A stretch of 64,000 nt of DNA from Brotaphodocola sp003480315 (GCF_964246085.1 NZ_CAXTPD010000013.1); one strand, 5' to 3'; positions 52,457-61,906 are shown, counted from the first letter of the stretch. Made by a program: numbers and translations. The notes: a model not told the origin generated them from the letters alone.

Positions 52457-53295
52457 CTGCGCTCCATTTCTTTTCCGATGTGCTCAAGAAAGACATCTTC
52501 CAGCGTTGTATTGCGCAGTGATGTCTCATATGGCGAGTCGGACAGATAACGGATTGCTTCCTCCTTCTCTGAAAAATAATGACATCTGACACCGTCCGGT
52601 TTTGTTTCATCTACCGCATAGCGCCCAAGCACTTCAATCATGTGCCTGGGCGTATCAGTTTCTCGTAGCACACCGCGGCACATAAAGCCGACACGGTCGC
52701 AGAGTGATTCCGCCTCTTCCATATAATGTGTAGTAAGAAGAATCGTCAGATTCTGTTGGTTTAGCTTTTTTAAAAGGTTCCACATCTGTCTGCGGGCCAG
52801 AGCATCCATTCCGGCTGTTGGCTCATCCAGCAATAATATTTCCGGTTCTGTTAACAGTGCACGGCAGACCATCAGTTTTCTTTTCATTCCGCCGGACAGC
52901 TTCCGGACGGTTCTTTTCCGGTAATCCAGCAGTCCGCAAAAGTCCAGCAATTCTTCTGAACGTTCCCGTATTTTTTTTAATGGCATATAGTAAAGGCGTC
53001 CCTGATATTCCATGATCTCATCCATAGTCATGTCCTGACGCATCGAGTACTCCTGTGTAACGACACTGAGCTTTCTCTTTAACCGGTCATTTTTTCTGGT
53101 CAAAGGTTCTCCGTCAATCTGAATGGAGCCTTTGGTAGGAAGCAGGAGTGTAGACAGCATGCTGATCGTTGTTGTTTTTCCTGCCCCATTTGGCCCCAGA
53201 AGTCCAAAAAATTCTCCGGTTTTGATCGTAAGGTTCAGATGGTCCACCGCAAGGAACTTATCATATTGTTTCGTTAGATCCTGTAATTTAATCAT
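52453..53295 (-). CDS. ABC-2 type transporter ATP-binding protein
   Basis: A 280-residue ABC ATPase: Walker A GPNGAGKTTTISML, Q-loop VVTQEYSMRQDMT, signature KLSGGMKRKLMVCRAL, Walker B ILLLDEPTAGMD and switch TTHYMEEAESLCDRVGFM. DrrA-like. Its start overlaps the cbiL stop by 8 bases, so it is translationally coupled to cbiL. Confidence 0.92.
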   Translation of the reverse strand: MIKLQDLTKQYDKFLAVDHLNLTIKTGEFFGLLGPNGAGKTTTISMLSTLLLPTKGSIQIDGEPLTRKNDRLKRKLSVVTQEYSMRQDMTMDEIMEYQGRLYYMPLKKIRERSEELLDFCGLLDYRKRTVRKLSGGMKRKLMVCRALLTEPEILLLDEPTAGMDALARRQMWNLLKKLNQQNLTILLTTHYMEEAESLCDRVGFMCRGVLRETDTPRHMIEVLGRYAVDETKPDGVRCHYFSEKEEAIRYLSDSPYETSLRNTTLEDVFLEHIGKEMERR

Positions 53296-53980
53296 GCGGT
53301 TCCTCTTTTACAACAATAATAGAATAGTAGCTTGCCTGATCCGGTATTTCGTCAATACAGTGATAGATATGCTCGTCCGGCATGCCGCAATTTTCAATCA
53401 TAGAGCAGGTTGTATTGCTGCGTTTTAGAGCTTCCTTTACAAGCGGCATTTTGGAAGCAGCTTTCATCAGCACTTTTGTTCCCGAAAGGTTCAGTGCATC
53501 TTCGACTCCATAGGTAGATGGGATGATATGGATCTGCTCAGAACGGTCTGCAAGACTATCTTCAAGTCTGGCGCTGACAGCACAGAATGACGGAATTCCA
53601 TTGATGATCTTTGCATCATATCCGCGGGCTTTTACCAGACGGTGAATGTAAATATAAGTGCTGTAAATGGTCGGATCTCCAAGAGTAAGACAGGCTACAT
53701 CCAGTCCCTGTTCCAGCTTTTCTATGATTCGCTCCGCTGCGGTCTGGTATGCAGCGTCCAGAACAGTCCGATCCTTTGTCATGGGTGTAGCAAGGTCCAG
53801 ACATTCTTTCTGGTCGAGATTCTTTACAATGCCGCTTGCAATCCGGTAAGCGACTGCCTTTCCCTTGCCATCTGCCGGTACCGCCAGGACCGGACAGCAC
53901 TTAATTGTGTCGACTGCAAGATAGGTCATAAGGCGAGGATCTCCAGGACCAACACCAACACCGTATAAGGTTCCATTCAT
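53288..53980 (-). CDS. cbiL: CbiL, cobalt-precorrin-2 C20-methyltransferase
   Basis: A 230-residue tetrapyrrole methylase: LYGVGVGPGDPRLMTYLAVD, CLTLGDPTIYSTYIYIHRLV, IINGIPSFCAVSARL and KVLMKAASKMPLVKEALKRS. CbiL adds the C20 methyl group early in the anaerobic route. It lies 37 kb from the main cobalamin operon and is grouped with an ABC exporter and a small DUF1413-like gene. GAGGAAG precedes the start. Confidence 0.92.
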   Translation of the reverse strand: MNGTLYGVGVGPGDPRLMTYLAVDTIKCCPVLAVPADGKGKAVAYRIASGIVKNLDQKECLDLATPMTKDRTVLDAAYQTAAERIIEKLEQGLDVACLTLGDPTIYSTYIYIHRLVKARGYDAKIINGIPSFCAVSARLEDSLADRSEQIHIIPSTYGVEDALNLSGTKVLMKAASKMPLVKEALKRSNTTCSMIENCGMPDEHIYHCIDEIPDQASYYSIIVVKEEPHD

Positions 53981-54006
53981 AATGTTTCTTCCTCTCGTTC
54001 TTAAAA

Positions 54007-54348
54007 TTAAAGAATTTCATATACAGCGTGTTTCTTTGAATTGTAGTTACCGGTAAATCGGATTTTGGTTTGATATTCTTCGGTAACCAGATTGAAAAAT
54101 TTACGGCCAAATTGACCGGCCATACCATTTGGAAGGTTCCAGTCTTCTCCGTAGATTTCCGGAACTGAGAATAACTCGCCTTTTTTGTATTTTCGCAAAG
54201 CTCTTTGAACTGCATCGGGAGGGGTGATAGTAATCTGACCAGGGAATAGAATGCTTCTTATAAAATCCTGGAGTGAATTGGCACCTGCTCGTCGAACCAA
54301 ATCGTCATAGTTGTCATCAGATACAGTGATTTTAATTGTTTTTGACAT
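54007..54348 (-). CDS. DUF1413-like small protein
   Basis: A 113-residue protein. Residues 1-45 resemble a ribbon-helix-helix or antitoxin-type start (KITVSDDNYDDLVRRAGANS), and residues 55-113 match DUF1413 (GELFSVPEIYGEDWNLPNGM, FGRKFFNLVTEEYQTKIRFT). Function unknown. It starts the operon that runs on, after 26 bases, into cbiL and the ABC exporter, from a near-consensus promoter. Confidence 0.75.
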   Translation of the reverse strand: MSKTIKITVSDDNYDDLVRRAGANSLQDFIRSILFPGQITITPPDAVQRALRKYKKGELFSVPEIYGEDWNLPNGMAGQFGRKFFNLVTEEYQTKIRFTGNYNSKKHAVYEIL

Positions 54349-54373
54349 ATGAGTACCTCCTTAAACACAAACT

Positions 54374-54400
54374 CATGGACTTTGCAAACGCGTGTCCATG
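54374..54400. promoter_or_regulatory. Inverted repeat in the leader of the DUF1413-cbiL operon
   Basis: CATGGAC (54374-54380) and GTCCATG (54394-54400) are perfect inverted copies 13 bases apart, between the -10 and the start codon. It could be an operator or an mRNA hairpin. Confidence 0.5.
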
Positions 54401-54414
54401 CCATCTATGCCTGT

Positions 54415-54443
54415 ATAATAACGCGCTACCATGCCTTTGTCAA
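54415..54443 (-). promoter_or_regulatory. Promoter of the DUF1413-cbiL-ABC operon
   Basis: On the minus strand TTGACA (54443-54438), 17 bases, TATTAT (54420-54415), 67 bases before the start codon. Confidence 0.75.
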
Positions 54444-54517
54444 CTGCAATTTGAAATTTTCATTTTGTAAAAACACTGTTTTGTGAGATTGACAATGATT
54501 GTCTGAAGGTGTAATTT

Positions 54518-55381
54518 TCAGAACTTATTTCTTATCTTTTGGTATTCTCTAGGTGAATATCCTTTTAGCTTGTGGAAGAGTCGGCTGAAATAAAGCTGGT
54601 TATCATACCCGACAATCTTAGAAATCTCATTGATGGAATAAGTTGTTGTTTCAAGTAAAATCTGAGCATTGGTGATTCGGATTCCTACAATAAATTGCAT
54701 TGGTGTGGAACCAGTGAATTTTTTGAAATTTCGGATAAACCAGCTGACACTCATCCCTCGTGAGGCAGTATAATCGTCAATATTGATATTCTGATGATAG
54801 TTTTCACTGAAAAAGGTAACAGCGATATCCATCTCATGATCAAGATATTCATTTTTTGATATGTGCTCTCTAGTCAGTTCCCGGTGAAAGCTAATTAAAA
54901 GATGACGCAGCAAAAGGACAAGCATTTCCTCATAATTATCCTGACAGCGTTGGAGCTCGATGATAATACGTTTGAAAATCCGTTCATATTCGTTAGATGA
55001 ACCAACTTGAAAGATACGTTCTTTATCTGGAAATCCATATTGGCGTAAGATATTTTTCACATCGCTTCCTGTGAAGTGAATCCAGTATATTTCTGTCTTA
55101 TCTTCTCCATAATATTCATATTTCTGAAGTTCTTTCGGTCTGTAAAGTACAAAGTTACCGGCAGGAACAATCGTTTCGTTATCTACATTATCAAAATGGA
55201 AATGTCCACAACCAGCAGTGATATATATAATCTGATAGTCCAGACGTCCTCTTGGACGGTAGGTGGGAAGCTTGGGAAGGCTGGAAAGACGATAAGTACC
55301 ACAGCTTCCTACAATCAGTGGACGACTTTTGTCTTTAAAATCCATATGTGAGTGGTTCAAATAACCGGCGTTCATATACAT
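54518..55381 (-). CDS. AraC-family regulator of the lactose module
   Basis: A 287-residue regulator with an N-terminal cupin-type sugar-sensing domain (IIYITAGCGHFHFDNVDN, GNFVLYRPKELQKYEYYGED) and the C-terminal AraC domain (YTASRGMSVSWFIRNFKKFT; VGYDNQLYFSRLFHKLKGYS with PREYQ). AGAGGTG is 8 bases before the start. It is transcribed away from lacZ, the usual arrangement for a local activator. Confidence 0.9.
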   Translation of the reverse strand: MYMNAGYLNHSHMDFKDKSRPLIVGSCGTYRLSSLPKLPTYRPRGRLDYQIIYITAGCGHFHFDNVDNETIVPAGNFVLYRPKELQKYEYYGEDKTEIYWIHFTGSDVKNILRQYGFPDKERIFQVGSSNEYERIFKRIIIELQRCQDNYEEMLVLLLRHLLISFHRELTREHISKNEYLDHEMDIAVTFFSENYHQNINIDDYTASRGMSVSWFIRNFKKFTGSTPMQFIVGIRITNAQILLETTTYSINEISKIVGYDNQLYFSRLFHKLKGYSPREYQKIRNKF

Positions 55382-55427
55382 AGGATGGCACCTCTTTTCA
55401 TACTTTTTATTATTGTATCATTTAGTG

Positions 55428-55463
55428 CATATTTTGTCCAATCTAATTCATAGACATATTTTG
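55428..55463 (+). promoter_or_regulatory. Direct repeat, candidate AraC-type operator for lacZ
   Basis: CATATTTTG occurs at 55428-55436 and again at 55455-55463, 27 bases apart start to start, in the spacer between the divergent araC-type and lacZ genes. AraC regulators typically bind directly repeated half sites. No convincing lacZ -35 was found, as expected for an activated promoter. Confidence 0.5.
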
Positions 55464-55580
55464 CGGATTAGGATAATCTATATTTAGAAAACAAAGAAAC
55501 GTAAGAATAAAAGGAAAGAATAAGATTTTTTGTGGGAGAACAATGAGCAAAAAAGTATATATATTGGAGGAGAGCTATTT

Positions 55581-58500
55581 ATGATTGTACCGCGTTATTA
55601 TGAGAATTTAAGTGTATTGCATGAAAACACAATGCCAGCCAGAGCCTATTATATTCCGGCATCCAAAAGAATGGATAACCTGGTGGAACACAGAGAAGAA
55701 TCAGATCGTATGCAGTTATTGAATGGAACTTGGAAATTCCAGTATTTTAACAGCATTTATGACATTCAGGATTCTTTCTTTGAAAAGGATTATGATACGG
55801 AACACTTTGATGGGATTCAGGTTCCGAGTGTATGGCAGATGGCAGGATATGATATGCATCAGTATACAAACATCCGGTATCCGTTTCCGTTTGATCCGCC
55901 ATACGTGCCGCAGGATATTCCGTGTGGAGCTTATGTACATACTTTTGATTACAGCAGAGATGAGAAAGCTTCAAGAGCCTTTTTGAACTTTGAAGGGGTA
56001 GACAGTTGCTTTTATGTATGGATCAATGGCTCTTACGTAGGATACAGTCAGGTTTCACATATGACCAGTGAGTTTGATATTACCGATGTACTTCAGGATG
56101 GAACGAATACCGTGGCAGTTTTAGTAATGAAATGGTGTGATGGTTCTTATCTGGAAGACCAGGACAAATTCCGTATGAGTGGTATTTTCCGAGATGTGTA
56201 CATTTTAAAACGTCCGGAACAGGCAATCAGCGATTATCATATAAAAACAAAAATTGAGAATATGATTGCAAAAGTAGAACTTGACATGAAATTTTACTTC
56301 CCAGTAAATGTAAAGATTTCGATTGAAGACAGAAACGGAGCAGTTGTAGCAGTAGGAAGTATTGCCGAAGAAGGAGCTGCTGTTTTAGAAATTGCTAGTC
56401 CGGAACTTTGGAATACAGAAAATCCATATCTGTATAAATTGATTCTTGAGACAGAAAATGAAGTAATCGTAGATCATATTGCACTCAGAAAGATAGAGAT
56501 TAAAGATCAGATTATTTACTTAAATGGACAGAAGATTAAATTCCGTGGAGTCAATCGTCATGATTCTGATCCGGTTACTGGGTTTACGATCAGCCGGGAA
56601 CAGATTATAACAGATCTTACGTTAATGAAACAGCATAATTTTAATGCGATCCGTTCCAGCCACTATCCGAATGTACCATTTTTCTATGAAATGTGTGACA
56701 AGTATGGATTTATGGTGATAGATGAAGCAGATATTGAGGCTCATGGACCATTTATGCTCTACAGAAAAGAAGACACCGATTATAACCGGTTCAAGCGGTG
56801 GAATGAAAAGATTGCTGATGACCCGGTATGGGAAGAGGCAATCGTTGATCGTGTGAAACTCATGGTGGAACGTGATAAAAACCGTTTTTGTATTGTCATG
56901 TGGTCAATGGGAAATGAGAGCGCATATGGTTGTAACTTTGAAAAAGCATTGGAATGGACAAAAAAATTTGATCCAGACCGTATCACCCAATATGAGAGTG
57001 CAAGATATCGTAATTACGATAAAACATATGATTACAGCAATCTGGATGTGTACAGCCGTATGTATCCAGCTCTTTCTGAGATTCAGGAATATCTGGACAA
57101 GGATGGAAGCAAACCATTCCTTTTGGTAGAGTACTGTCACAGTATGGGAAATGGTCCTGGAGATTTTGAAGATTATTTCCAGATGATCCAGAATAACGAT
57201 AAAATGTGCGGCGGCTTTGTTTGGGAATGGTGTGACCATGCGATTGCTCATGGGACTGCTGAGAATGGAAAGACAATCTACGCTTACGGAGGTGATCATG
57301 GCGAAGAAATCCATGATGGTAATTTCTGCATGGATGGATTAGTATATCCGGACAGAACGGTGCACACAGGGCTTTTGGAATACAAGAATGTTTATCGTCC
57401 GGCAAGAGTTATTTCCTATAAGAAAGAAAGCGGAGAACTGGTACTTCATAACTATATGGATTTTGATGACTTGAAAGATTATGTGAAGATCAATTATGAA
57501 CTGACACAGGACGGGCTTGTAATCAGCAAAGGTAAACTTTCAGAAGTTTCAGCGGCACCACACAGTGAAGGAAAAATAGACCTTAAAATCAATGTGCCAG
57601 AGAGTGGAAAATGTTATTTAGAATTTATTTACCATCTGAAAAAGAAATTGCCACTGCTGGATGAAAACTATATTCTTGGATTTGATGAAATTGAGGTAAG
57701 CAAAGATGATGCAAAATGTAAACTTGCAGAGAAATGGCTACAAAAAACAGCAGTGGACTCTGAACTACAGGTAAATGAAAATGATACACAGATTCATATC
57801 AAGGGGCGTGAATTTGCTTATACCATAGACAAACGAACTGCACTCTTTACAGAGATGAAATTCGCAGGGCGGGAATACCTGAACCATCCGATGGAATTAA
57901 ATATTTGGAGAGCTCCAACAGATAACGATATGTACATTAAGTCTGAATGGAAGAAAGCACATTATGATAGGGCTTATACAAGAGCCTATACGACAGAGGT
58001 CGTGCAGGGAAGACATGGGGTAAAGATTATAAGCCATGCTTCTGTTGTGGCAAAAACAGTACAGAAGATTCTTGACGTAATGATTGCATGGAAAATTGAT
58101 GACATTGGACGGATTGATGCAGATATTGCAGTAACAAAAGATGATGAGTTCCCGGATCTGCCGAGATTTGGTGTGAGAATGTTTCTGGACAAGAAACTTA
58201 CAGATGCCAGATACTTTGGAATGGGACCACAGGAAAGTTATCGAGATAAGCATCAGGCTGCGAGTCATGGCCTGTATCGGGCAAATGTAGGTAATCTGCA
58301 TGAGGATTATATCCGCCCACAGGAAAATGGTAGTCATTATGATTGTGAATATGTAGAACTTAACAACAGCCGATATGGCATTGTGGTATCTGCGGAAAAC
58401 GCTTTCTCATTCAATGCTTCTTATTATACACAGGAAGAACTTGAGAAGAAAATGCATAATTATGAATTGACAGAATCAGATAGTGTAGTATTTTGTGTTG

Positions 58501-58619
58501 ATTATGCATTAAATGGAATTGGCTCTAATAGTTGTGGCCCGGTTGTATTGGATCAGTACCGATTTGATGATGTATTGTTCCGGTTCCAGTTTACTCTGGT
58601 ACCGTATGTAAAGGGGTAA
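55581..58619 (+). CDS. lacZ: Glycoside hydrolase family 2 beta-galactosidase
   Basis: ATG 55581 after GGAGGAGA gives 1012 residues, full LacZ length. It has the sugar-binding domain (LLNGTWKFQYFNS; FDPPYVPQDIPCGAYVHTFD), the GH2 core with FRGVNRHDSDPVTGF, acid/base Glu in MWSMGNESAYG and nucleophile Glu in LVEYCHSMGNGPGDFEDYF, and the C-terminal small chain (RYFGMGPQESYRDKHQAA). No signal peptide, so it acts in the cytosol on imported galactosides. The AT-richer base use than in the core regions may mean transfer. Confidence 0.94.
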   Translation: MIVPRYYENLSVLHENTMPARAYYIPASKRMDNLVEHREESDRMQLLNGTWKFQYFNSIYDIQDSFFEKDYDTEHFDGIQVPSVWQMAGYDMHQYTNIRYPFPFDPPYVPQDIPCGAYVHTFDYSRDEKASRAFLNFEGVDSCFYVWINGSYVGYSQVSHMTSEFDITDVLQDGTNTVAVLVMKWCDGSYLEDQDKFRMSGIFRDVYILKRPEQAISDYHIKTKIENMIAKVELDMKFYFPVNVKISIEDRNGAVVAVGSIAEEGAAVLEIASPELWNTENPYLYKLILETENEVIVDHIALRKIEIKDQIIYLNGQKIKFRGVNRHDSDPVTGFTISREQIITDLTLMKQHNFNAIRSSHYPNVPFFYEMCDKYGFMVIDEADIEAHGPFMLYRKEDTDYNRFKRWNEKIADDPVWEEAIVDRVKLMVERDKNRFCIVMWSMGNESAYGCNFEKALEWTKKFDPDRITQYESARYRNYDKTYDYSNLDVYSRMYPALSEIQEYLDKDGSKPFLLVEYCHSMGNGPGDFEDYFQMIQNNDKMCGGFVWEWCDHAIAHGTAENGKTIYAYGGDHGEEIHDGNFCMDGLVYPDRTVHTGLLEYKNVYRPARVISYKKESGELVLHNYMDFDDLKDYVKINYELTQDGLVISKGKLSEVSAAPHSEGKIDLKINVPESGKCYLEFIYHLKKKLPLLDENYILGFDEIEVSKDDAKCKLAEKWLQKTAVDSELQVNENDTQIHIKGREFAYTIDKRTALFTEMKFAGREYLNHPMELNIWRAPTDNDMYIKSEWKKAHYDRAYTRAYTTEVVQGRHGVKIISHASVVAKTVQKILDVMIAWKIDDIGRIDADIAVTKDDEFPDLPRFGVRMFLDKKLTDARYFGMGPQESYRDKHQAASHGLYRANVGNLHEDYIRPQENGSHYDCEYVELNNSRYGIVVSAENAFSFNASYYTQEELEKKMHNYELTESDSVVFCVDYALNGIGSNSCGPVVLDQYRFDDVLFRFQFTLVPYVKG

Positions 58620-58667
58620 TAAAATTTCAGGTGACCTGTAAACAAGGAAGGAGAGTATGGTTGTCCT

Positions 58668-60065
58668 ATGGGAGAAAAAAAGTATTTAAAATGGTATAAC
58701 AAAATTGGATATGGTTCGGGTGATATTGCAGGTAATGTAGTCTATGCATTTCTGACATCTTTTATGATGGTTTATCTGACGGATTCAGTAGGACTTGCTG
58801 CAGGTGTAGTAGGTTCTCTGATCGCCGTATCAAAATTACTAGATGGTTTTACGGATATATTCTTTGGATCAATGATCGACAAAACACATAGCAAAATGGG
58901 AAAAGCAAAGCCTTGGATGCTGTATGGATATATTGGCTGCGCCATTACATTAGTCTGCTGTTTTGCGGTACCAGTCAGCTTGGGGACGACTGCTAAATAT
59001 GCATGGTTCTTTATCTCTTATACACTGTTAAATGGTGTGTTTTATACAGCAAACAATATTGCGTACTCAGCACTTACATCACTGATCACAAAGAACAGCA
59101 AAGAGCGTGTGCAGATGGGGTCTTACCGTTTTATCTTTGCGTTTTCAACAAGTCTTCTGATCCAGGCGATTACAGTTGGATTTGTAGATAAATGTGGTGG
59201 GGATGTCGCAGCATGGAGAACGGTTGCTATTATCTATGCAATCATTGGTCTGGTCGTAAATACGATTTCAGCACTTTCTGTTAAGGAACTTCCGGAGGAA
59301 GAGCTTAACGAGGGAGAAGTAAAGAATGATAATGAAAAGTATGGAATGGTACAGGCATTTAAGCTTCTTGTTAGAAACAAATATTACATGATGATTTGTG
59401 GAACATATATTTTACAGCAGTTATACGGTGCCATGATCGGAGCCGGGATCTATTATATGACTTGGGTGCTGAAAAATAAAAATTTGTTTGGCCAGTTTGC
59501 ATGGGCGGTAAACATTCCACTGATCATTGCCTTGATTTTCACACCGACATTAGTTGGTAAGTGGAAGGGTATGTATAAACTGAACTTGAGAGGTTATGTT
59601 TTAGCAGTCATTGGTAGAGCACTCGTTGTTGTTGCCGGATATATGGGCAATATTCCGCTTATGATGGCGTTTACAGCTCTTGCAGCATTAGGACAGGGAC
59701 CATGGCAGGGAGATATGAATGCAGTCATTGCTTCCTGCTCTGAATACACTTATCTTACACAGGGAAAGAGAATTGACGGAACGATGTACTCTTGTACGTC
59801 TCTAGGCGTAAAGATTGGTGGCGGTATTGGAACCGCTGTTGTTGGATGGATGCTTGAGTTCAGCGGATATGTCGGAACAAAAGCATCTCAGCCACAATCC
59901 GCACTTGATATGATGCAGTTTATGTATTTGTGGCTTCCATTAATCTTTGATGTATTGATTATGTTTGCACTTTCTAGAATGAATGTTGAAGATGCAAATA
60001 AAAAATTGAAAGCAGAAAAAGGAATTGCTGCAGATGAAATAACAGATGCATCAGACATGAATTAG
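58668..60065 (+). CDS. GPH-family sugar/cation symporter
   Basis: A 465-residue, twelve-segment transporter of the MelB/LacS GPH class: KIGYGSGDIAGNVVYAFLTS, DGFTDIFFGSMIDKTHSKMG with the cation-site acidic residues, KAKPWMLYG and GQGPWQGDMNAVIAS. It probably brings in lactose or another galactoside for the upstream GH2 enzyme. AAGGAG lies 14 bases before ATG 58668, but only 3 from an overlapping 10-codon ORF at 58657, so initiation may be coupled or weak. Confidence 0.9.
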   Translation: MGEKKYLKWYNKIGYGSGDIAGNVVYAFLTSFMMVYLTDSVGLAAGVVGSLIAVSKLLDGFTDIFFGSMIDKTHSKMGKAKPWMLYGYIGCAITLVCCFAVPVSLGTTAKYAWFFISYTLLNGVFYTANNIAYSALTSLITKNSKERVQMGSYRFIFAFSTSLLIQAITVGFVDKCGGDVAAWRTVAIIYAIIGLVVNTISALSVKELPEEELNEGEVKNDNEKYGMVQAFKLLVRNKYYMMICGTYILQQLYGAMIGAGIYYMTWVLKNKNLFGQFAWAVNIPLIIALIFTPTLVGKWKGMYKLNLRGYVLAVIGRALVVVAGYMGNIPLMMAFTALAALGQGPWQGDMNAVIASCSEYTYLTQGKRIDGTMYSCTSLGVKIGGGIGTAVVGWMLEFSGYVGTKASQPQSALDMMQFMYLWLPLIFDVLIMFALSRMNVEDANKKLKAEKGIAADEITDASDMN

Positions 60066-60077
60066 CATTTGAAAGGG

Positions 60078-60120
60078 AAAAAGCATTGTTTGAACATCGT
60101 TCAATAAGGCAATGCTTTTT
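60078..60120 (+). terminator. Terminator of the lacZ-symporter operon
   Basis: AAAAAGCATTG (60078-60088) pairs with CAATGCTTTTT (60110-60120) around an inner TTGAAC/GTTCAA hairpin. Confidence 0.85.
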
Positions 60121-60257
60121 CTATATAAATATCTTCAGGACTAATCAAAAAAAGAAAGTATTTATACATGGTATGGATGCGCAAAATATTCTGTGTAGAA
60201 TACTAAAAGGTCATTCAGGTATTTTTTAAGGTTGCTCATTTGCAATTCCTCCTTTCC

Positions 60258-60286
60258 TTGTTTACAAGTCGATTATAGGATAGATA
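60258..60286 (+). promoter_or_regulatory. Candidate promoter of the second AraC gene
   Basis: TTGTTT (60258-60263), 17 bases, TAGATA (60281-60286), 62 bases before the start. Both boxes are only fair matches. Confidence 0.4.
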
Positions 60287-60348
60287 AAAAAGGATTGCTT
60301 GCCAAATCGAAAGAAGATATAGACAAATGTTGCAAAGGAGAGTATTTC

Positions 60349-61149
60349 ATGCAGTTAAAATATGTTGACACAAAAGAGGAAATTATAGCGGTCAATAAAA
60401 AGTCAAAACATATTGAACCTCATCTTCATAATGCATTGGAAATTGTATGTGTAACAAATGGAGCATTAGAGCTTGGTGTCGGACAGGAACTTTACCATAT
60501 GGAAAAAGGAGATATTGGATTTGTATTTCCAGATATCATTCATCACTATCAGATACTGACACCCGGTGTAAATAAGGCCATTTATCTGATTGCATCGCCA
60601 TTTGTGATTAGTAAATTTGCAGATATCATGCAATCCATGGCTCCCGAATATCCGATTATTAGAGCGGAAAAGGTTGAACAAGAGGTATATAGAGTTATAA
60701 ATGCAATTTTAGAGACAGAACAGCCAGATATAACTGTTGCACAGGCATATCTTCAGATTGTGTTAGCACGTTGCATGGGAAAATTGAATTTGGTAGAAAA
60801 GAGTAATGTGGGAAGCAGGGATCTGATTTACCAGACGGTTTCCTATATATCAGCAAATTTCAAAAAAAAGTTTTCGCTGGAAGAGATGGCAAAAGATCTG
60901 GGGGTAAGCAAATATGCCTTATCTAGGCTTTTTTCTCAAATATTCCATAGAAATTTCAATCAATATCTTAATGATGCAAGGTTAAACTACGCATGTTATC
61001 GTTTGGAAAATACGAGGGATTCTATTACAAATATTTGTCTGGATAGTGGATTTGAAAGTCAAAGAACGTTTAACCGAACATTTAAAGAAAGATACAAAAT
61101 ATCGCCGAGTGACTATCGGAGTAAATGCGTGAAAGATATGTTGTTATAA
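60349..61149 (+). CDS. AraC-family regulator with cupin sensor domain
   Basis: ATG 60349 after AAAGGAGAG gives 266 residues. The N-terminal cupin has KSKHIEPHLHNALEIVCVTN with HxH and DIGFVFPDIIHHYQ. The C-terminal AraC domain has MAKDLGVSKYALSRLFSQIF and ICLDSGFESQRTFNRTFKER. It may act on the lactose module as a second regulator. An upstream in-frame ATG (60232) lacks a ribosome site and precedes the candidate promoter. Confidence 0.88.
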   Translation: MQLKYVDTKEEIIAVNKKSKHIEPHLHNALEIVCVTNGALELGVGQELYHMEKGDIGFVFPDIIHHYQILTPGVNKAIYLIASPFVISKFADIMQSMAPEYPIIRAEKVEQEVYRVINAILETEQPDITVAQAYLQIVLARCMGKLNLVEKSNVGSRDLIYQTVSYISANFKKKFSLEEMAKDLGVSKYALSRLFSQIFHRNFNQYLNDARLNYACYRLENTRDSITNICLDSGFESQRTFNRTFKERYKISPSDYRSKCVKDMLL

Positions 61150-61263
61150 ACGGTTAGAATTATTTTTTAAGATTAAAGAGCGAATAAAAGAAAAAAAGAA
61201 GCAAAGACAAGCCAATGAAAACAATGGTCCAAAGGAATAGACAACTTTGTGATTAAATCGGGT

Positions 61264-61422
61264 ATGGATTTCTATGGGTATAAGTGCTTTCCGAAACTAT
61301 ACGAATCGTATTCTGCACCGTGGTATACAGAAGCATTACTGTATATCGCTGCCTCGATTTTCGTGATTGTCGTATGTTTTGTGCTCAGAGTAATCATTGG
61401 ACGAAAGATGAAGAAGAGGTGA
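61264..61422 (+). CDS. Small single-span membrane protein
   Basis: A 52-residue ORF from ATG 61264 with a soluble start (MDFYGYKCFPKLYESYSAPW), one membrane segment (residues 23-43) and a basic tail GRKMKKR. It ends 5 bases before the DUF2500 gene and shares its ribosome-site region (AAGAAGAGGTGAG). No family recognised; the start is uncertain (GTG 61249 possible). Confidence 0.45.
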   Translation: MDFYGYKCFPKLYESYSAPWYTEALLYIAASIFVIVVCFVLRVIIGRKMKKR

Positions 61423-61427
61423 GCTAT

Positions 61428-61811
61428 ATGTTTATGCTGTTTGAGTTTATGTTTCCGATTATTTTCGTAATGGTTTTTGGCATGATCATCTTTCAGTTTG
61501 TGGCAGGAATCGGAACATGGCATAAAAACAATCAGTCACCGCGTTTGTCGGTGAGTGCAACCATCGTCGCAAAGCGTGAAAATATCACACATCATAGCCA
61601 TGCAAATGCGGGTGACCTGTCTGGAACTCATGGCTACCATTCGACTTCAAGTACCAGCTACTATGTCACGTTTCAGGTAGAGAGCGGTGACCGGATGGAA
61701 CTGCCGGTTTCTGGCAGAGAATATGGAATGCTGGCGGAAGGCGACATTGGGAAACTTACGTTTCAGGGAACGAGATATCTGTCATTTGAGCGCGTTATTA
61801 TCCTGCTTTGA
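61428..61811 (+). CDS. DUF2500-family membrane protein
   Basis: A 127-residue protein with one N-terminal membrane segment (about 3-26) and the DUF2500 body: SVSATIVAKRENITHHSHAN, SSTSYYVTFQVESGDRMELP, GREYGMLAEGDIGKLTFQGT. Function unknown. It follows the small membrane ORF and may be co-translated with it. A further short hydrophobic stretch after its stop (to about 61881) has no good start. Confidence 0.85.
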   Translation: MFMLFEFMFPIIFVMVFGMIIFQFVAGIGTWHKNNQSPRLSVSATIVAKRENITHHSHANAGDLSGTHGYHSTSSTSYYVTFQVESGDRMELPVSGREYGMLAEGDIGKLTFQGTRYLSFERVIILL

Positions 61812-61906
61812 TTGCAGGCATAATCATTAGTTGCTTTGCGGGAGTGTTCCTTGCTATCTACTTATATAAAGTACGAAATTAGCTTTTTTTACAATATGAT
61901 ATTAAC

